Below are positions 34,133 through 47,170 of a stretch of 64,000 bases of DNA, one piece after another (within the stretch, counting starts at the first letter, position 1; the number at the start of each line of letters is the position of its first letter). Made by a program: the position numbers and the translations under genes. The DNA is from Ursus arctos (taxonomy: Eukaryota > Chordata > Mammalia > Carnivora > Ursidae). Location of the stretch: contig NW_026622974.1 of the NCBI RefSeq assembly GCF_023065955.2, positions 27,063,718-27,127,717 on the forward strand. Direction: 5' to 3'. A model generated the notes under the pieces. It was not told the DNA's origin. It searched no databases and worked only from the letters and a program-made list of their open reading frames with translations.

Positions 34133-34343
34133 TCAAGTATTATTATGTTTCAGACACTGTGTTAAGTGTCATACAAATATTTCTTCATTTTATCTTCGCA
34201 ACAACTCTATGAGTTAGGGACTGTAATTAAACAGATGAGGACACTGAGGTATAGAGAAAGTAGATCATTTGACCAGTCCTAACTGAAAGTAGCTGCATTC
34301 AGTTTCAAATCCATGTGCCATGCCCTTTAACCAGTAGACTCCC
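34133..34343 (-). mobile_element. MIR relic, minus strand
   Basis: CAGACACTGTGTTAAGTGTC, CTTCGCAACAACTCTATGAG, ACAGATGAGGACACTGAGG and CAAATCCATGTGCCATGCCC match reverse-complement MIR over almost its full length. A hAT-like element starts right at its edge. Confidence 0.88.
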
Positions 34344-34344
34344 T

Positions 34345-34762
34345 TAGTGTGCTGGGGCCAGCTTACGCTAGCTCGCAACAGCCAACTATTGAATTTAGGA
34401 ATTTTACAAGCTGGTTGTTAAACGTGGCCATTATTAAAATTTAAATTATAAAAATTTTAAAGCACATTAAAAACAAAGGTAATAAATATTCAAAGTCCAT
34501 CTCTTCCTAATTATTTAACTACACCTTACTATTTTAACACTTGAAGTTATTTGCATCCATTGAGTCTTTAGGGTGGGAGGACTAGAAATAGTGTATGACT
34601 GCACTTGTCTTCCTAACTCTACATTTAGTGGCATCACGTTGGTACCTTGAAACCAGCCATGGATGGAGAATTTATGCCACAGTAATTGGCAAATGCTACA
34701 AATCGGGGTTTTGTTTTGTTTGTTTGAAAGACAGTTGTTAAATATGTACCAGCACACCAATG
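34345..34762 (+). mobile_element. hAT-like TIR element, copy 1
   Basis: A 418-bp block with ends TAGTGTGCTGGGGCCAGC and TACCAGCACACCAATG, which are inverted (GTGTGCTGG on both outer sides). It matches 48,296-48,919 after removal of a nested SINE: shared AGGAATTTTACAAGCTGG, TTAAAGCACATTAAAAACAAA and CTTGAAGTTATTTGCATCC. The hAT-type assignment rests on CAGTG...CACTG-like ends and is tentative. Confidence 0.7.
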
Positions 34763-35594
34763 ACTATATTAGTGGTGGTGGTGGTGTTTTTGTTTATTTG
34801 TTATTTTCATAGTTGTTTTTGCCTGCATTGGATTCCTCACTACTGACATAATTTGGGGTGAGTTGAGATTTTGGTGAATGTGTCTTATCAGAGAGTGAGA
34901 AGAATGATGAGCCTCATTAGATTGTCTAGTCAAGCTGTAGGTTACTAACAACAGAGGCCTGAATTTTAAGAACAGGAATATTTATTAGGTGACAAATAAG
35001 AAAGTAGAAAATTGTGCTCCTAGGCATAAACTAATGACTATGCGACCTCAGATAAGTATCTGAAATTTAGATTGTATTTGTTAGAGGAAAGCTAGAGGAG
35101 ATCTGCAAATATTGTAGTTTATACATACCCATTTTTAATATGAGCATGATGATTTATTTGATAATCTCCAGCTACCTGCAGTGGCTAGAACCACCGTCCA
35201 TACCAGACAATCTGTTGTTTCAATTTCTAAACAAAAGTTATGAGTTTTGGAAAACAGGGCCGTGTTTTTTTAATCTTTAAATTTCCGTTCTTTATTCTAC
35301 CCTCTGTCTTTGGACGTGTTACAGTTTGTAGGTACTGATAAATAATTGTAGAATTCATCTGGTCATAAGATTCATGGCCAGTATTCTCTTGATAAATGTG
35401 GTTTTTATGTATTGTATTTCCTGGTAGTCTGTTAGAATTTAGAACTGAGTGGAAAATTTGCATATTTCTTTTCTCACCTGGGATTGCCAAATAGTGTTTT
35501 AGTTCACTTTTATATGAACCTTCAGTAAGCCATTTAGCACCTCTTTGGAGAGCAATATGAGGTAAAAATTTCAAGTTAATGAAGTTATGTCATT
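34763..35594. other. Single-copy DNA with repeat copy A
   Basis: No gene; the 115-codon minus-strand frame at 35,227-35,574 has no domain. The block 35,410-35,515 recurs in diverged form at 36,789-36,893. Confidence 0.5.
35410..35515 (+). repeat. Local diverged repeat, copy A
   Basis: TGTATTTCCTGGTAGTCTGT ... GGAAAATTTGCATATTTC ... TTTTAGTTCACTTTTATAT. Roughly 80% similar to 36,789-36,893, same orientation. Confidence 0.75.
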
Positions 35595-35845
35595 ACTCAT
35601 TCATTTGTTCATTCATTCGATTATTTTTTTAATCAATTACTATAATAATATAAGCATGGTAAGTACTCTTTTAGTACTTCCTGTGTTCAAGGTTCTAATA
35701 TACATATGCACTTTACTTGTTCTATCTTATACAAAACATTCAGTAACTTTAGAAGGTAGCTGTTATTATTCCCATTTGAAAGATGAGGAAATTATTGTTT
35801 AGAGAGTTCAAGTTACTTGTCCAGATCTTATCCCAGATAAGCGTC
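35595..35845 (-). mobile_element. MIR relic, minus strand (with L2-like start)
   Basis: TTCATTTGTTCATTCATTCG at the start is L2-terminus-like; TTATTATTCCCATTTGAAAG and GATGAGGAAATTATTGTTTAG are MIR-like in reverse. May be one or two ancient pieces. Confidence 0.55.
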
Positions 35846-38800
35846 TCTTAATTCTGAGCTTCTAAATTTAACACCTGTGCTAAATGCTATGTAGAATGTC
35901 AGAGGAACATAACATAGTTCTGAATATTGAAGAACTCTCACCCGCATTGGAGAAAAGACACATGGGAATGGTTGCATAAAAAAGATCAATTTATATCCAT
36001 TGAGCCACATTACACACACATGTGAAACACCAAACATAAAAGGCAGAAATAAAGAGCTTGCCTCTCAGTTTGTATAATACTGTATTTCCGTTACTCTGCT
36101 GTCTCCTTTTGCCAGTCTAAAACCTTCATATTATCAATCCTGACAAAGTAAATTTGAGAAGTCATCATACACATGTGTTGCTACCCATAATATTTGGAGA
36201 ATACACTACAGGTTGAATTAATGTGGCTAAATAGAAACCTGGTAATATATCTCGTGGACGCCAGCTTTTTTGATGGCTCTTACACAGTTTCTTCAAACGA
36301 CAACTCTCCGAATAAGGTGTCACCATCCAGACCTCAGTAACTCTTTTCTTCTGCACAACACTGAGTAATTCCTTTGCTTTTTATGCTTCTTATGTGGTAT
36401 CCTAGAAAATTCTCATCAAAGTAGTTTACAAAATAGACCTCTATGTTCCTTGAAGAAATGAACTAAATATTACTTTGTGAAAGGAAATCAGTAAATGAAA
36501 TTCAGTAATCATTCACAAATATTCTCTATCATCTTTGCTCTAATATATACAAACCATAACTTAACTTATAATAACATTGCTGACAAATTATGTCACTTTC
36601 ATTTTTCATGAATTTTGTTTTTTATGTATTTTGTATCATACCTAAAAGAAACACCAACATTTTAAAAAGAATAACTACAAAAAAGGAAGGAAGAAAAATT
36701 AGAGACCAAAAATGTGTGAGGACTTAACTTTGTACCACTATATATATATATATATGGTTGGTGTTCCCTTTATAAATATTCTCATATAGTATATTTCCTG
36801 GAAGTCTGTTAGAATATGGAATTTAGTGGAAATTTGCATATTTTACTTCCCACATAGCATTGCTAAATTATGTTTTAGCTCACTTTTTATATAGGATTGA
36901 TCCAAGTATCTCAAAGTAATTTTTCATGGGTTAATTTTAACTACTTTATGGCCTTTCAAGTGCAGTAGGCTTTAGGTATTTTCCAGGATAATGTATTTGA
37001 CTGATGGCCCATATAGTGCCTTTGTGCAAATCAGGAAAAGACACCCTTTTCTCCAGATACTTTTTTCCAGTGGTTTAGAGATTGTTGTAATATACTGGTT
37101 TATTTTTAAATTTTCCCTACTGAGATTCTATATCATTTTCTTCTTTACAAGCACATTTTGTTTTGTCAACTTGAGCTTGTTATATAACAGCTGCTTTAAA
37201 ATCCTTGTCTTATAATGCCAACATGTGGGTCATCTTAGGGTTGCCATCTGTTGGTTGTTTTTCCCTTGAAAATGGGTCGTGTTTTCCTAACTTTCTGTCC
37301 AATAATTTGGAATTATATCCTGGACATCATGAATGTTATGTTGTAGAGACTCTGGGTTCTATTATATTACTCTAACGGGCTCTGACGTGTTTGTTTTAGC
37401 AGGTGGGTGTCTTGGTTAGACTCAAACCATCAACCATCTCATCTGCAGTAGTGGGCAGCTTATATCACCGTTCAGACTGCTTCGAATGTGTCCTGCACAT
37501 GAGCATGCTTCAAGGGTTAGTAAGGGACTTGGGTAGAATTATACACAAACCTTGGAGCCCCCCCCTTCCTAGACCCTCTCCTTTCTGAAATGTCCCCCTC
37601 ACTTCTTGGTGGCTCCTTCCTTTGGTTGCCCCAGCTAAATAAACTCAGGGTAAAACTGCAAAAAAAACTGAAACTCAACTTCTGCTAGTTGCTTCCTGCA
37701 CATTTTTACTCCCCATCAAAGTTTTCCTCCTTTTGCTCACTCTCCAGAGTCTTCTTGTATTTTGACCGAAATTTGTAGTAATTTGCAAGAGGTTCGGTTA
37801 GGAGCTTGTTTTCCGCACCAGAAATGGAAACTCCTCTATTGATTTTACGGAACAAAACATTTTACTATCATTTGCCAAAACCACATTGCAATACATTTAA
37901 ATTTATGAAATCTGTGATCTAAATGGCTCCCTTGAGGGTTAGGCAGTTTACAACCCTCTGTGTGTATGCAACAGCCCTGGTAGTTGTATGCATATTTTGC
38001 ATATTATGTTGCAAACCCACAGTTACTTTGATACAGTCATCAGTAAACCTATGGGTGACTGTTTTACATAAAATCTAAGGCCATGTTTTACTTTTGTCCC
38101 TTGTCCTCACCTTTCCTGAGACATTCACCTGAAGCACCCAGACTGCTGAGATTCAGTCCCGCTCTCAAATAACTAAAGAGAATTTTTCCATCACATTCCG
38201 AGAATCTACTGCAATACTAAATGCAGGATTGCCAAGAAAATCTCACTTAAATCTAGCCTACTGCCTCTGTCACTGCCACAACCTGCAAGTTAGATTCCAC
38301 GCCTCTTCACGTTCCCCCTTTCCGATCACGCTGGGTATTGTTCACTGGTTGCTTTTTTTAAAGCTATCATAATTCCCATTAGTTTTGTAAAAACACTGTT
38401 TTGATTGTAAACTTCCAATGATGAAGACTAGCCCAGTATTTATGACTTGCATCGAGTAAAAACTTGTCTCTAGCTTAAAGAGAACTTCTTAAACTGAATT
38501 TATCTATTCTTTCAACTTTCTCTTCTACCAGGTTGTGAACGTGCCCCCATCTGTGTTCTGTCATGGATATTCCAAATCATTCCTTATCCAGACCTTTGTT
38601 ATAAAATGCTTAGTATATTGAAAGAAATACCTGTAGATGTCTATGTTCTTTCTTATTTTTATTCCCCCAGGACTGTCATTGTTAAAGACTGCAGTGCCAT
38701 ATTTCTTACATGCTGTTTTTATTCACCATAAACCCCTAGCTCTTTCTCTGCCAATATTACACCTGATTATTCCTTAGGAACCATATGCTCCTTCTTTCAT

Positions 38801-39439
38801 TTAGATGCATAATGCTTATTAAACATTGAATCCCAGTATTTATTTCTTGAAAGATGTAGAACTCATATGTCTACTTGTATCAATAACAGATTAATTCTAT
38901 AAATCACTGCAATTATTATGAAATATTTAAGGAATATTGATATTCAAGTTGAATATAGTATCAAACAAATGTACTAAAAAATGATGAAGTGAAGCAACTT
39001 TTAGAAGGTTGGTTTTGGATCTCAAGGACTCCCTGATTGCTATATTCATATTGACTTTTGATTTATGCACATAAAATACAAAAATAATTTCAATCAAAAC
39101 TAGCTGAAGAACAGAATAAATAAGAACTTATCATAAGATCCCATTAACTAGAGATTCCCACACATCATAAAGCATTAGAGATCAGGCCAAAAGGTTTTCT
39201 GGTGGGGGAGGGTCAACTCTAAGACATAACTTTTGGAAGATAATGGGATGTGGAAATAAGCATACCAGTATGTTGACATCATTTGTTGAAATGATTTCCG
39301 GAAAGGGATGAAACACCTTTCTCTCTTATTAAGTCCATTGTCAAGCCTCGAATGCCCGTTCCACTTTGGCTCTGTCTTTAAGCAATAACTGGAAAGTATT
39401 TTCTCTGCCTGTAGGACTAGATAGCAGTAGCAATGATAA
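35846..39439. other. Mostly single-copy AT-rich DNA
   Basis: Longest poorly annotated stretch. Contains repeat copy B (36,789-36,893), a (TA)n run at 36,740-36,757, and at about 37,170-37,400 a segment (AAATCCTTGTCTTATAATGC, GGGTCATCTTAGGGTTGC, GAATGTTATGTTGTAGAGAC) that resembles an old L1-associated relic I cannot place firmly. No coding signal. Confidence 0.45.
36789..36893 (+). repeat. Local diverged repeat, copy B
   Basis: GTATATTTCCTGGAAGTCTG ... GGAAATTTGCATATTTTAC ... TTTTAGCTCACTTTTTATAT; see copy A at 35,410. Confidence 0.75.
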
Positions 39440-39665
39440 CAAGAAGAATTAATGACTGTGATTCATTGAGTGAGTACCGTGTGCATACAGCCATTTGTGT
39501 AGACAGTCTGTAAAGCAGTTACTCTAATCCCCATTTTTCAGAGGAGGAACATGACACTCAAAGACATTATGTAGTTTATCCAGGGTCACACTGATGGAAA
39601 CAGTAGAAAGGGGATCATAAACCACATGTGTCTAATTCTGAAGCCTGAACTTGTAACCACTACAT
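39440..39665 (-). mobile_element. MIR relic, minus strand
   Basis: GAGTGAGTACCGTGTGCAT, CTAATCCCCATTTTTCAGAGG, GTTTATCCAGGGTCACACTG and GAAGCCTGAACTTGTAACCAC follow reverse-complement MIR. Confidence 0.8.
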
Positions 39666-41309
39666 GATAAAGGGAAAGAGCTAATACGAACATACCTTGT
39701 AAGCTCTTTCTGGAAGTGTTGGCAATCATAGATGTGAAAATGCTTTGAAAGCCAGAGCGCTGTAGAGATGCAAGGCATTGTTCCTTCTTGTTTGCCCATT
39801 TTTCTTTGTTTTTACCCTTTTCTCTCATCACACTTGGTAAATAGATGAGTCATCCTGAAAATGTGTGCTTCTCTTCAGTTTATTCATCTCTAAATCTATT
39901 CCGTAATGAAACATACTCTTCAAAAACTGAAGACAGTGTAAAAATAAGAGAATTCAGATAAAATAAACCTCTGTAACTCAAACCATACATGTTAGCCTAC
40001 ATTTTCTATTAATCTCATTTTTGTAACAATTAGCTGTAATACAGAAATACAGGAATCAATCTAATAAAACTGACTCAAGCCCTCCCTTTAAAATATTATA
40101 TAAAAGCAAAATTATAATGATAGAAGAAAAAGTCCTACATAAAAATCCTGCAAAGTACACAATTAAAAAAAATAAAACACATTGTAAAGCAATTGGTTCT
40201 ATAGCAATAACATCCCTAACCTTTCCCTAAATTACATGAAGGTTGTGACATTTCATGGCCACTGGCACAGCTAAATATAAACAGATTATTCGGTGCCTGC
40301 TCCCTGTGCTTTTGCTGACTGACACAACAATTAAGGAAACAAGTTTCCTTTGTAAATTACAGCTCCACACAGCTTTGAGTAAGCAGAGAGTGTACATTAG
40401 AAATATTTTTAGCTTGACATGAAACTTTCCAAAGGATCCTAATTAAGCATTTAAGCCCAAGAAACTATAATCGCAACTGCCAAAATAACTGGGAAATCAT
40501 ACCTTTGGTGGGGTCAATCTTAAACTAAAACTATTGTTTGGAAAACCTTATGGAAAGGCTTTATTATTCTTCAACATTGTCTTCTTCTAATACTGCCCAC
40601 TTTATGAGAAATTCAGGGGCATTATTTCTATGCAGTAAATGTGTAAGCACATACAAGTGAAACACATGAATGTGCACATCAGCCTTTTGTGACTAGAAAA
40701 GAACGCTTCACAAGTCTTGTCTTACTGAACTCTAAAGCAGAGCGCCACGTGCCCATGGGTCAGCTGTGGGTTCCGGCTGTGGAAGTTCACCCCTCAGAAT
40801 CACCAGAAGAGGTCTTATTAGAGCATCTTCTCACTTATCATTTAATCCAAAAATGATTTAATTTGTAAATGTGCAGCATTTACAAGAGAATAGGTGTGGG
40901 GTTTAATGCAAAATATTTCTATATAGCTCATATTTCAGATATTATATGCAGGTAATATGCTTTTTCTAGTTTAAATGCTAAGAGCTTTCAGATTAAAATA
41001 TCAGCTGCTTTTAATGAGGATTTTTCAGGGCCATTAGCATATATGAATTTAAAGTAACTGTCATCTATCTACTATTGTCACAACAGGTCATGTTTTGGTC
41101 ATGTGCAATTACCTAGATAAGTCTTCCGTGGATATTTTTAGAAGATTTTAATCCTTGTGATTTTAAATAAATAATCCTATGAAAGTGATGTTATTTAATT
41201 ATTATTTTTATTTGAATTTATTTAAGTTATTAATTATGATGATTCATTTTAATCCCACACCAAGAATTTTGGCAGCACAGTGAGTAGCACAAAATGGGCT
41301 ATCAGTAAA
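39666..41309. other. Single-copy DNA, candidate conserved non-coding stretch
   Basis: No repeat or gene. The block 40,170-40,520 is free of simple sequence and rich in homeobox-type words (CTAATTAAGC, CAATTAAGG); 40,840-41,240 is similar. These are the best enhancer-like candidates in the window, but only by composition. Confidence 0.4.
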
Positions 41310-41535
41310 ACTTTGGTAACAGCTGACGTTTGTGAAGGACTTACTGTGAGCATCAAACAATTCATGCATTTACTCACCGAATCTCCTGGTGACACTAATA
41401 TTATACCCATTTACTCAGATGAGGAGACTGAGAAACAAAGTAACCACATGACCAATGAGGTAACCACATTCAAGGTGACACAGTACAAGGGGTCATAGTT
41501 GAGTTTGAACCCAGCGATATGGCTTAAGGTCCTTC
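41310..41535 (-). mobile_element. MIR relic, minus strand
   Basis: TACCCATTTACTCAGATGAG, GAGACTGAGAAACAAAGTAAC, GGTGACACAGTACAAGG and GAGTTTGAACCCAGCGATA are reverse-complement MIR. An extra GGTAACCACAT near 41,459 looks like a short internal duplication. Confidence 0.85.
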
Positions 41536-43222
41536 TCTTAATAATTATTATGTACATAATGGCATTATGTTGATGGGCAAATCCTTGTTAAATTGAGCAC
41601 GTGAATAAATGAATGATACTCCAGCTTAGAGGAAGACATCAAACTATAATAGAATATGATGGTAAAATGATGAAGCTTGTTTTCAAATAAATACATCGTA
41701 TTGGTTTCATGTGTAGATAGTTTCAGAGTATGCCCCTTGGGACAGTCATCTTATTACACTAATGGCCCCACCATTTCTCAAAACACTTCTGGAGCTATCC
41801 TTGAGGATTGACTTTAAAGCCAATTTATAATAAACAAACATACACAACTTAACCTAATAGCTTTGTAGTCTCCCCATTTTTTTTTAACCAAATAGGATTA
41901 TCCTGCATGATTATGCACATTCCTCACCAGAGTTGGCTCTGAATGACACTTGGCTGTTAAGAGACTCAAATCCATCCTCAAAGGGTGAAAATGTGCCAAG
42001 TGTCAGACTATTCAAAGGGATCTGTCACCGTTTATTTTAATCAGTTCCAAAATTGTTTTGAGGAATAAAGCCATTGTTATAAAGGAATAGTCCACTAAGT
42101 TGGAAGCTCTGGTGGGGATCCTATTCATTTGGATTAAATGAATTATTCAGAAGACCCAAAACTAGGCCAGTTCTTTAAAAATCCAAGTGTGAAAACCTCA
42201 GCCTTGCTCTATGTTCCCTACTAGAAAATAAGGGATGGAGTAGAGAGTAGGGAGGATTGTCTGATTTTTTTCCCCCAGAATGCTATAAGATTGAGGTCCC
42301 TGGAAGAATTCGTTGCCATCCACCTGAGTCTTTTAATTGTCATGGTGATGATAGATGGTGATGGTAGTCAACAAGGATTTACTAAAAGTAGAAGAGGAAA
42401 GGATCTTTGGTAGCAGTTGGGAATTGGTCTTAGGCAAAGCTTAGAAGTAGAGACTTTGTTTTTTGAACCCCTATTTACTTCCTTCCCCCAGCCTCTTTCC
42501 TCTCCTAATGAGACTGCACCCTTCAATCTTCTCTTCCTCCCCACCCCCCCAGCATCTCAATTTTTGTCCTATGATGGGTGTCAGGAAGGTACTAGCTAAT
42601 GATGGTTTGCTATGTGACCAACTGCTAATATTTGCGTTATGCAAAGGAACTTTTAAAGAAGGAAAAAGCAGTCTAACTCTACCACAGAGGAATGCCTCTA
42701 TCTTCTGCACCCATTCCTCTTTACCAGAGAGTAAATTGATGGATACTCACAAACCCTTCAGAAAGAATGACAGCCCCTTCTATAAAGGGAGAAAACCAAT
42801 TAGCTTAGAAATTTGAATTAACTTGTTTGTATAACCAGAATAATATAACATAAGCTGTGAATACCTGAAGAGAAGCTTGAATTTCAGTTCCATCTGGAAA
42901 TGCTAGGACAGACAACCCCCAATGAAAACCATCCAGTTTCAAAGGAAATATCTGAAACTAGTCTAGCCCATGTCCTAGAGGGGGCAAGGATACTAGAGCT
43001 GTGATATTTGCTGGGCACTTGAAGGGCCAGTAGTGGCCTCCTCATTTGATAGCTTTATGAAAACTCTTCAGATAGCCTTTTAGTATTGATAAGGTTTACT
43101 ATTCACAAGATTATAACATTAATATCACAAGATATTAGTAGTGGTCAATGCTGATTCACTAATAACAACAGTGCTTGTTAACAAGATTAAAAATAAAGTT
43201 TTCTTATAGGATTTGGAATCAA
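41536..43222. other. Single-copy DNA, nothing recognised
   Basis: Overlapping small frames at 42,417-42,816 on both strands (60, 117 and 79 codons) show no domain and no splice context. Confidence 0.5.
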
Positions 43223-43237
43223 GAAAAGGGTATTCTG

Positions 43238-43442
43238 GGGGTGCCTGGGTGGCTCAGTCAGTTAAGCGTCTGCCTTGAGCTTGGGTCATGATGTCAGGGT
43301 CCTAGGGGTTCAAATCCCACATCAAGCTCCCTGCTCAGCGGGGAGTCTGCTTCTCTCTCTCCCTCTGCCACCCTCCCTGCTTGTGCTCTCTCCCTCTTTC
43401 TCTGTCAAATAAATAAATAAAATCTTAAAAAAAAAAAAAAAA
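43238..43442 (+). mobile_element. Can-SINE, plus strand
   Basis: GGGTGCCTGGGTGGCTCAGT head, GTTAAGCGTCTGCCTTGAGC, CTGCTCAGCGGGGAGTCTGC, CT-rich body, (TAAA)n, AATCTT and A17. TSD GAAAAGGGTATTCTG at 43,223-43,237 and GGAAAGAGGTATTCTG from 43,443, one or two changes. Confidence 0.96.
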
Positions 43443-43458
43443 GGAAAGAGGTATTCTG

Positions 43459-45736
43459 ACCTGGCTTTGTAAATTAAATAACTCTTTACCGATCCCCAAA
43501 AGTCTGTCTAACCCTAAAGGAAGGTGGCTAGCAGGCAACTTATAAAAACATCATTCCAGCCTTTAGATAGCTGGTAGATGAGGTTAAACATATTTATCTA
43601 AATTTCCTTCACTGTGAGACAGCCAACTGTGTAACAGTAGAAAGAAAAAAGAAGGGTAGGACAATTTAACTAGCCAGATAGCCAACAGAATTTGACATTT
43701 GAATTATTAAATCTAAGTGTTCCCAAGCAGTCATTAAATATTCAAGTAAGTGGAGGAGGACCAAAGCAATGTACTGGGATCAGTGCTGTCAAAATGCATA
43801 AGAAGATGAAGCAGATACTTCTGAATTCCTCCAGAGGCACTGGTTTTAAGCAGGTCTGTGAGAATTATAGGTGAATCATAAACAACTACTCTGAGGCTCC
43901 ATACTGATGTGTGCGAAACCAACGGCGAGGCAGGAGCTAACCCTGAGTGCCCACCAAACAGATTCTGCAGAAAGGGGGCAAGAAGAGAGGACTGAAAGAT
44001 TCCAGTGATTTAAAATGGAAACAGTGTGGCTATGCTTCTTTTTACTTGGCCTTTCATGATTATAGAGAGTGGGGTCCTCTTCAAGAGTGTTGCATCAATA
44101 GTGGGAGAGTCCATGAACCATTGATCCTATTCTGTCTTCACTCCCTAGTCATGAATGCTCCCCATCCCCACTCCATGGTAGATTCATTTCTAGTAATCCA
44201 CAAATAGCCCTAGAATTTAGAATAACCACTCAGAAATAAATCTTAAATACTCAAATGTTTAAAAACATTTTTCTGCATCAGACATCTTGCTTATCTAAAT
44301 ATATGGGCCTACTGACTGCGTTTCTTGAAGGTACACATTTTTGCTGGTTTCCCTTGGAAATATAATCAATTCATGATATTTTTAAAGACAAGAAATCTTA
44401 TAACATCAGGTTTTTGTTTTTTCAAGGAAGAAAATATTTATTTAGAAACAATTCTGATTTCTAGTGAGGTTTATTATCAGGTAAAAGATAGAAAGCTGGC
44501 TCAGTCTTGTATCAACCATTCATAGAGAGAACAGAATCACTGTCCGGTGCAGTGGCCTTTACTTTGGATCTAAAAGTTAACTTCTCTGAGATGATCAGCC
44601 CAATTGGCATGATCTACAATGATATTTATATCAGAATTGCTCAGGGTCTCCTTTCCATTGTAAAGAACTTATCAACCAGAAAGCTAAAGGATAACGAGGT
44701 TGTTTAACTCAAAAGTGTAGTTGTCCTGTAGGACATCCAGAAGGACCTAAAAGATCTGTGACTTCTGAGTTCTAGGTTGTGGACATTTAAAAACTACAAT
44801 GTGATTAACCGTGAGCCTTCAGTTTTCATCCATGTACATATATCACAGTACTTTCATCTTTCTAAATATGTGAATCTGGGCTCACAGAATCAAAGCCCAG
44901 GTTTGGTTTAATTCTTTCAATATAGAGCCCTTGAGCAAATAAAATTAGCTATGGTGGCATGAAAATAAGAAGGAAAGCAGAGAGGGAGGAAGGGGCAGAG
45001 AAAGGAAGGACCAAGAACCAGAGCTGTGGCTACTTAACTCAGGCTCTGATTCAACTCCATTCGATGGTATTTTTTGAGAGCCTACTGGATGCACAAGCAG
45101 TCTACCAATATCATTGTGACTCCTGGAAAACACACCTCCTGTATGACTAGTACCCCAGCTCCCCTGTGAGAATAATAATCTTTCACACACTCTCGTTCCT
45201 GGAGATGCTGTGAAAATTGACAAGGGAATGTTTGTGAAGTACGTGAAATCCTCAGATGAACGTGTTATATAAACATGGAAGAACGCTGCCTTTCCAGGCC
45301 ACAGCCTGTGTCTAGAGCTCTTTAACAAACCAGGTTTTCCTGGTTGGATGCTACTTGCCTGGGGCTATGTTATTCTGAAATAACTGATGTGCCTTTGTTA
45401 ATATGTGTCCATGATTCATGGCCCAGTAGAGGGTAGAGATATAAAGATCAAATTATATTTTAAATGGACTGAATGTCTCCTAATCTCTTTCATTTCTTTT
45501 GAGTAGATTGCTTCAAATCTTCATGGTTCATTGTACGTAAAAAGGAGAAAAAGAGGGGAAAAAAGAAAGGGAAAAAGGGGAAAAAATCTTGCTTCTTAAC
45601 TAACAAATATTCCTTGTGTTCAGAAAGATTCTTCAAAGATGTTCAAAACTCAAAACTAATCAATTGCTTAGGAGTTGGTTCACATATAATCAAAGTCAAT
45701 TTCTTGTTGTTGTTCTTTGAGATAGTAGTTGGATTC
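43459..45736. other. Single-copy DNA
   Basis: No gene recognised. Frames at 43,947, 44,325, 44,507 and 44,945 (66-127 codons) lack domains. A purine-rich stretch lies at 45,538-45,588. Confidence 0.5.
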
Positions 45737-46215
45737 TTTTTTTATTGACGTATAATTATCATATAACGTAATATTAGTTTCAGGTGTACAAAATAATGTT
45801 TCAGTAATTCTATACATTACTCAGTGCTCACCACAATAAGTGATCACCATCTGTCACCAAACATTGTTACCGTCATATTGACTGTATTCCCTATGTGTGC
45901 TTTTCATCACTGTGACATTTATTTTGTCACTGGAAGTTTGTTCCTCTTAGTCCCCTTTATCTATTTCAGCCGTCTTCCCACCCATCTCCCCTCTGACAAC
46001 CACCAGTTAGTTCTCTGTGTTTAAGAGCCCTGTTTTTGCTTGTCTCTTTTCTTTGTTCATTTGTTTCTCTCTTAAATTCCACATATGAGTGAAGTCGTAT
46101 GGTATTTGTCTTTCTCTGACTGACTTATTTCACTTAGCAGTATACCCTCTAGGTTCAACCATGTTGTGGCAAATGGCAAGATCTCTCTCTTTTTGTGTGT
46201 GTGTGTGGCTGAGTA

Positions 46216-46276
<61 letters not shown>

Positions 46277-47170
46277 AAATACATACTCACAAATCTTCAT
46301 CCATTAATTTATGGATGGTCCCTTGGGCTGCTTCCATTATGTGGCTATGATAAACAATGTTGCAATAAACCTAGAGGTGCATATATCTTTTTGCATTGGT
46401 GTTTTGTTTTCTTTGGGTAAATACCCAGTAGTAGGATTACTGGCTCATATGGTATTTCTGTTTTTAGTTTTTTGAGGAGCCTCCTTACTGTGTTGCACAG
46501 TGGTTGCACCCTTTGCATTCCACATCCTTGCCAACATGTGTTATTTCTTCTTTTCCATTTTACCCATTCTGACTTGTATAAGGTGATATCTCATTGTGTT
46601 TTGATTTGCATTTCCCTGATGATGAGCGATGTCGAGCAGGTTTTCATGTATCTGTTGGCCTTCTGTATGTCTTCTTTAGAAAAATATCTATTCAAGTCTT
46701 CTTCCCATTTTTAATTGGATTATTCAGGGTTTTTTGGTGTTGAGTTTTATAAATTCTTTGTGTATTTTAGATATTAACCCCTTATTGGGTATATCATTTG
46801 CAAATATTTTCTCCCATTCAGTAGGTTGCCTTTGTTGATTTGTTGGTGGGTTCCTTTGCTATGCAAAAGCTTTTTATTTTGGTGTAGTTCCAATAGTTTA
46901 ATTTTGCCTTTGTTGTCCTTCCCTGAGGAGACATCTAGAAAAACGTTTTTATGGCAATGTCAAAGAAATTGCTACCTGTGTTTCTTTCTAGGAGTTTTAT
47001 GGTTTCAGGTCTCATATTTAGGTCTTTAATCCATTTTGAGTTTATTTTCATGGATGGTGTAAGAAAGTGGTCCAGTTTCATTCTTTTGCATGTAGCTGTC
47101 CAGTTTTCCCAGCATCATTTGTTGAAGAGACTGTCTTTTCCCTATTGTATATTCTTGCCTCCTCAAAGGG
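45737..47170 (-). mobile_element. LINE-1, 5'-truncated 1.4 kb, minus strand
   Basis: Starts with T7 and ATTGACGTATAATTATC (L1 3' UTR reversed), through CCACATATGAGTGAAGTCG and ATGTTGTGGCAAATGGCAAG, to ORF2 sequence; on the minus strand the far end encodes [19 protein letters not shown] text of the ORF2 C-terminal third. Frames are broken by stops and indels. It stops near 47,170, where single-copy DNA resumes. The plus-strand frames of 80, 67 and 140 codons are antisense shadows. A TG/TA/CA microsatellite lies inside. Confidence 0.92.
46193..46277. repeat. Compound (TG)n..(TA)n(CA)n(TA)n microsatellite inside L1
   Basis: TG run, GCTGAGTAA, TA run, about 13 CA units and a second TA run. It sits after TGAGTAATAT, the same L1 position as the repeat at 1,456-1,517. 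Confidence 0.95.
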
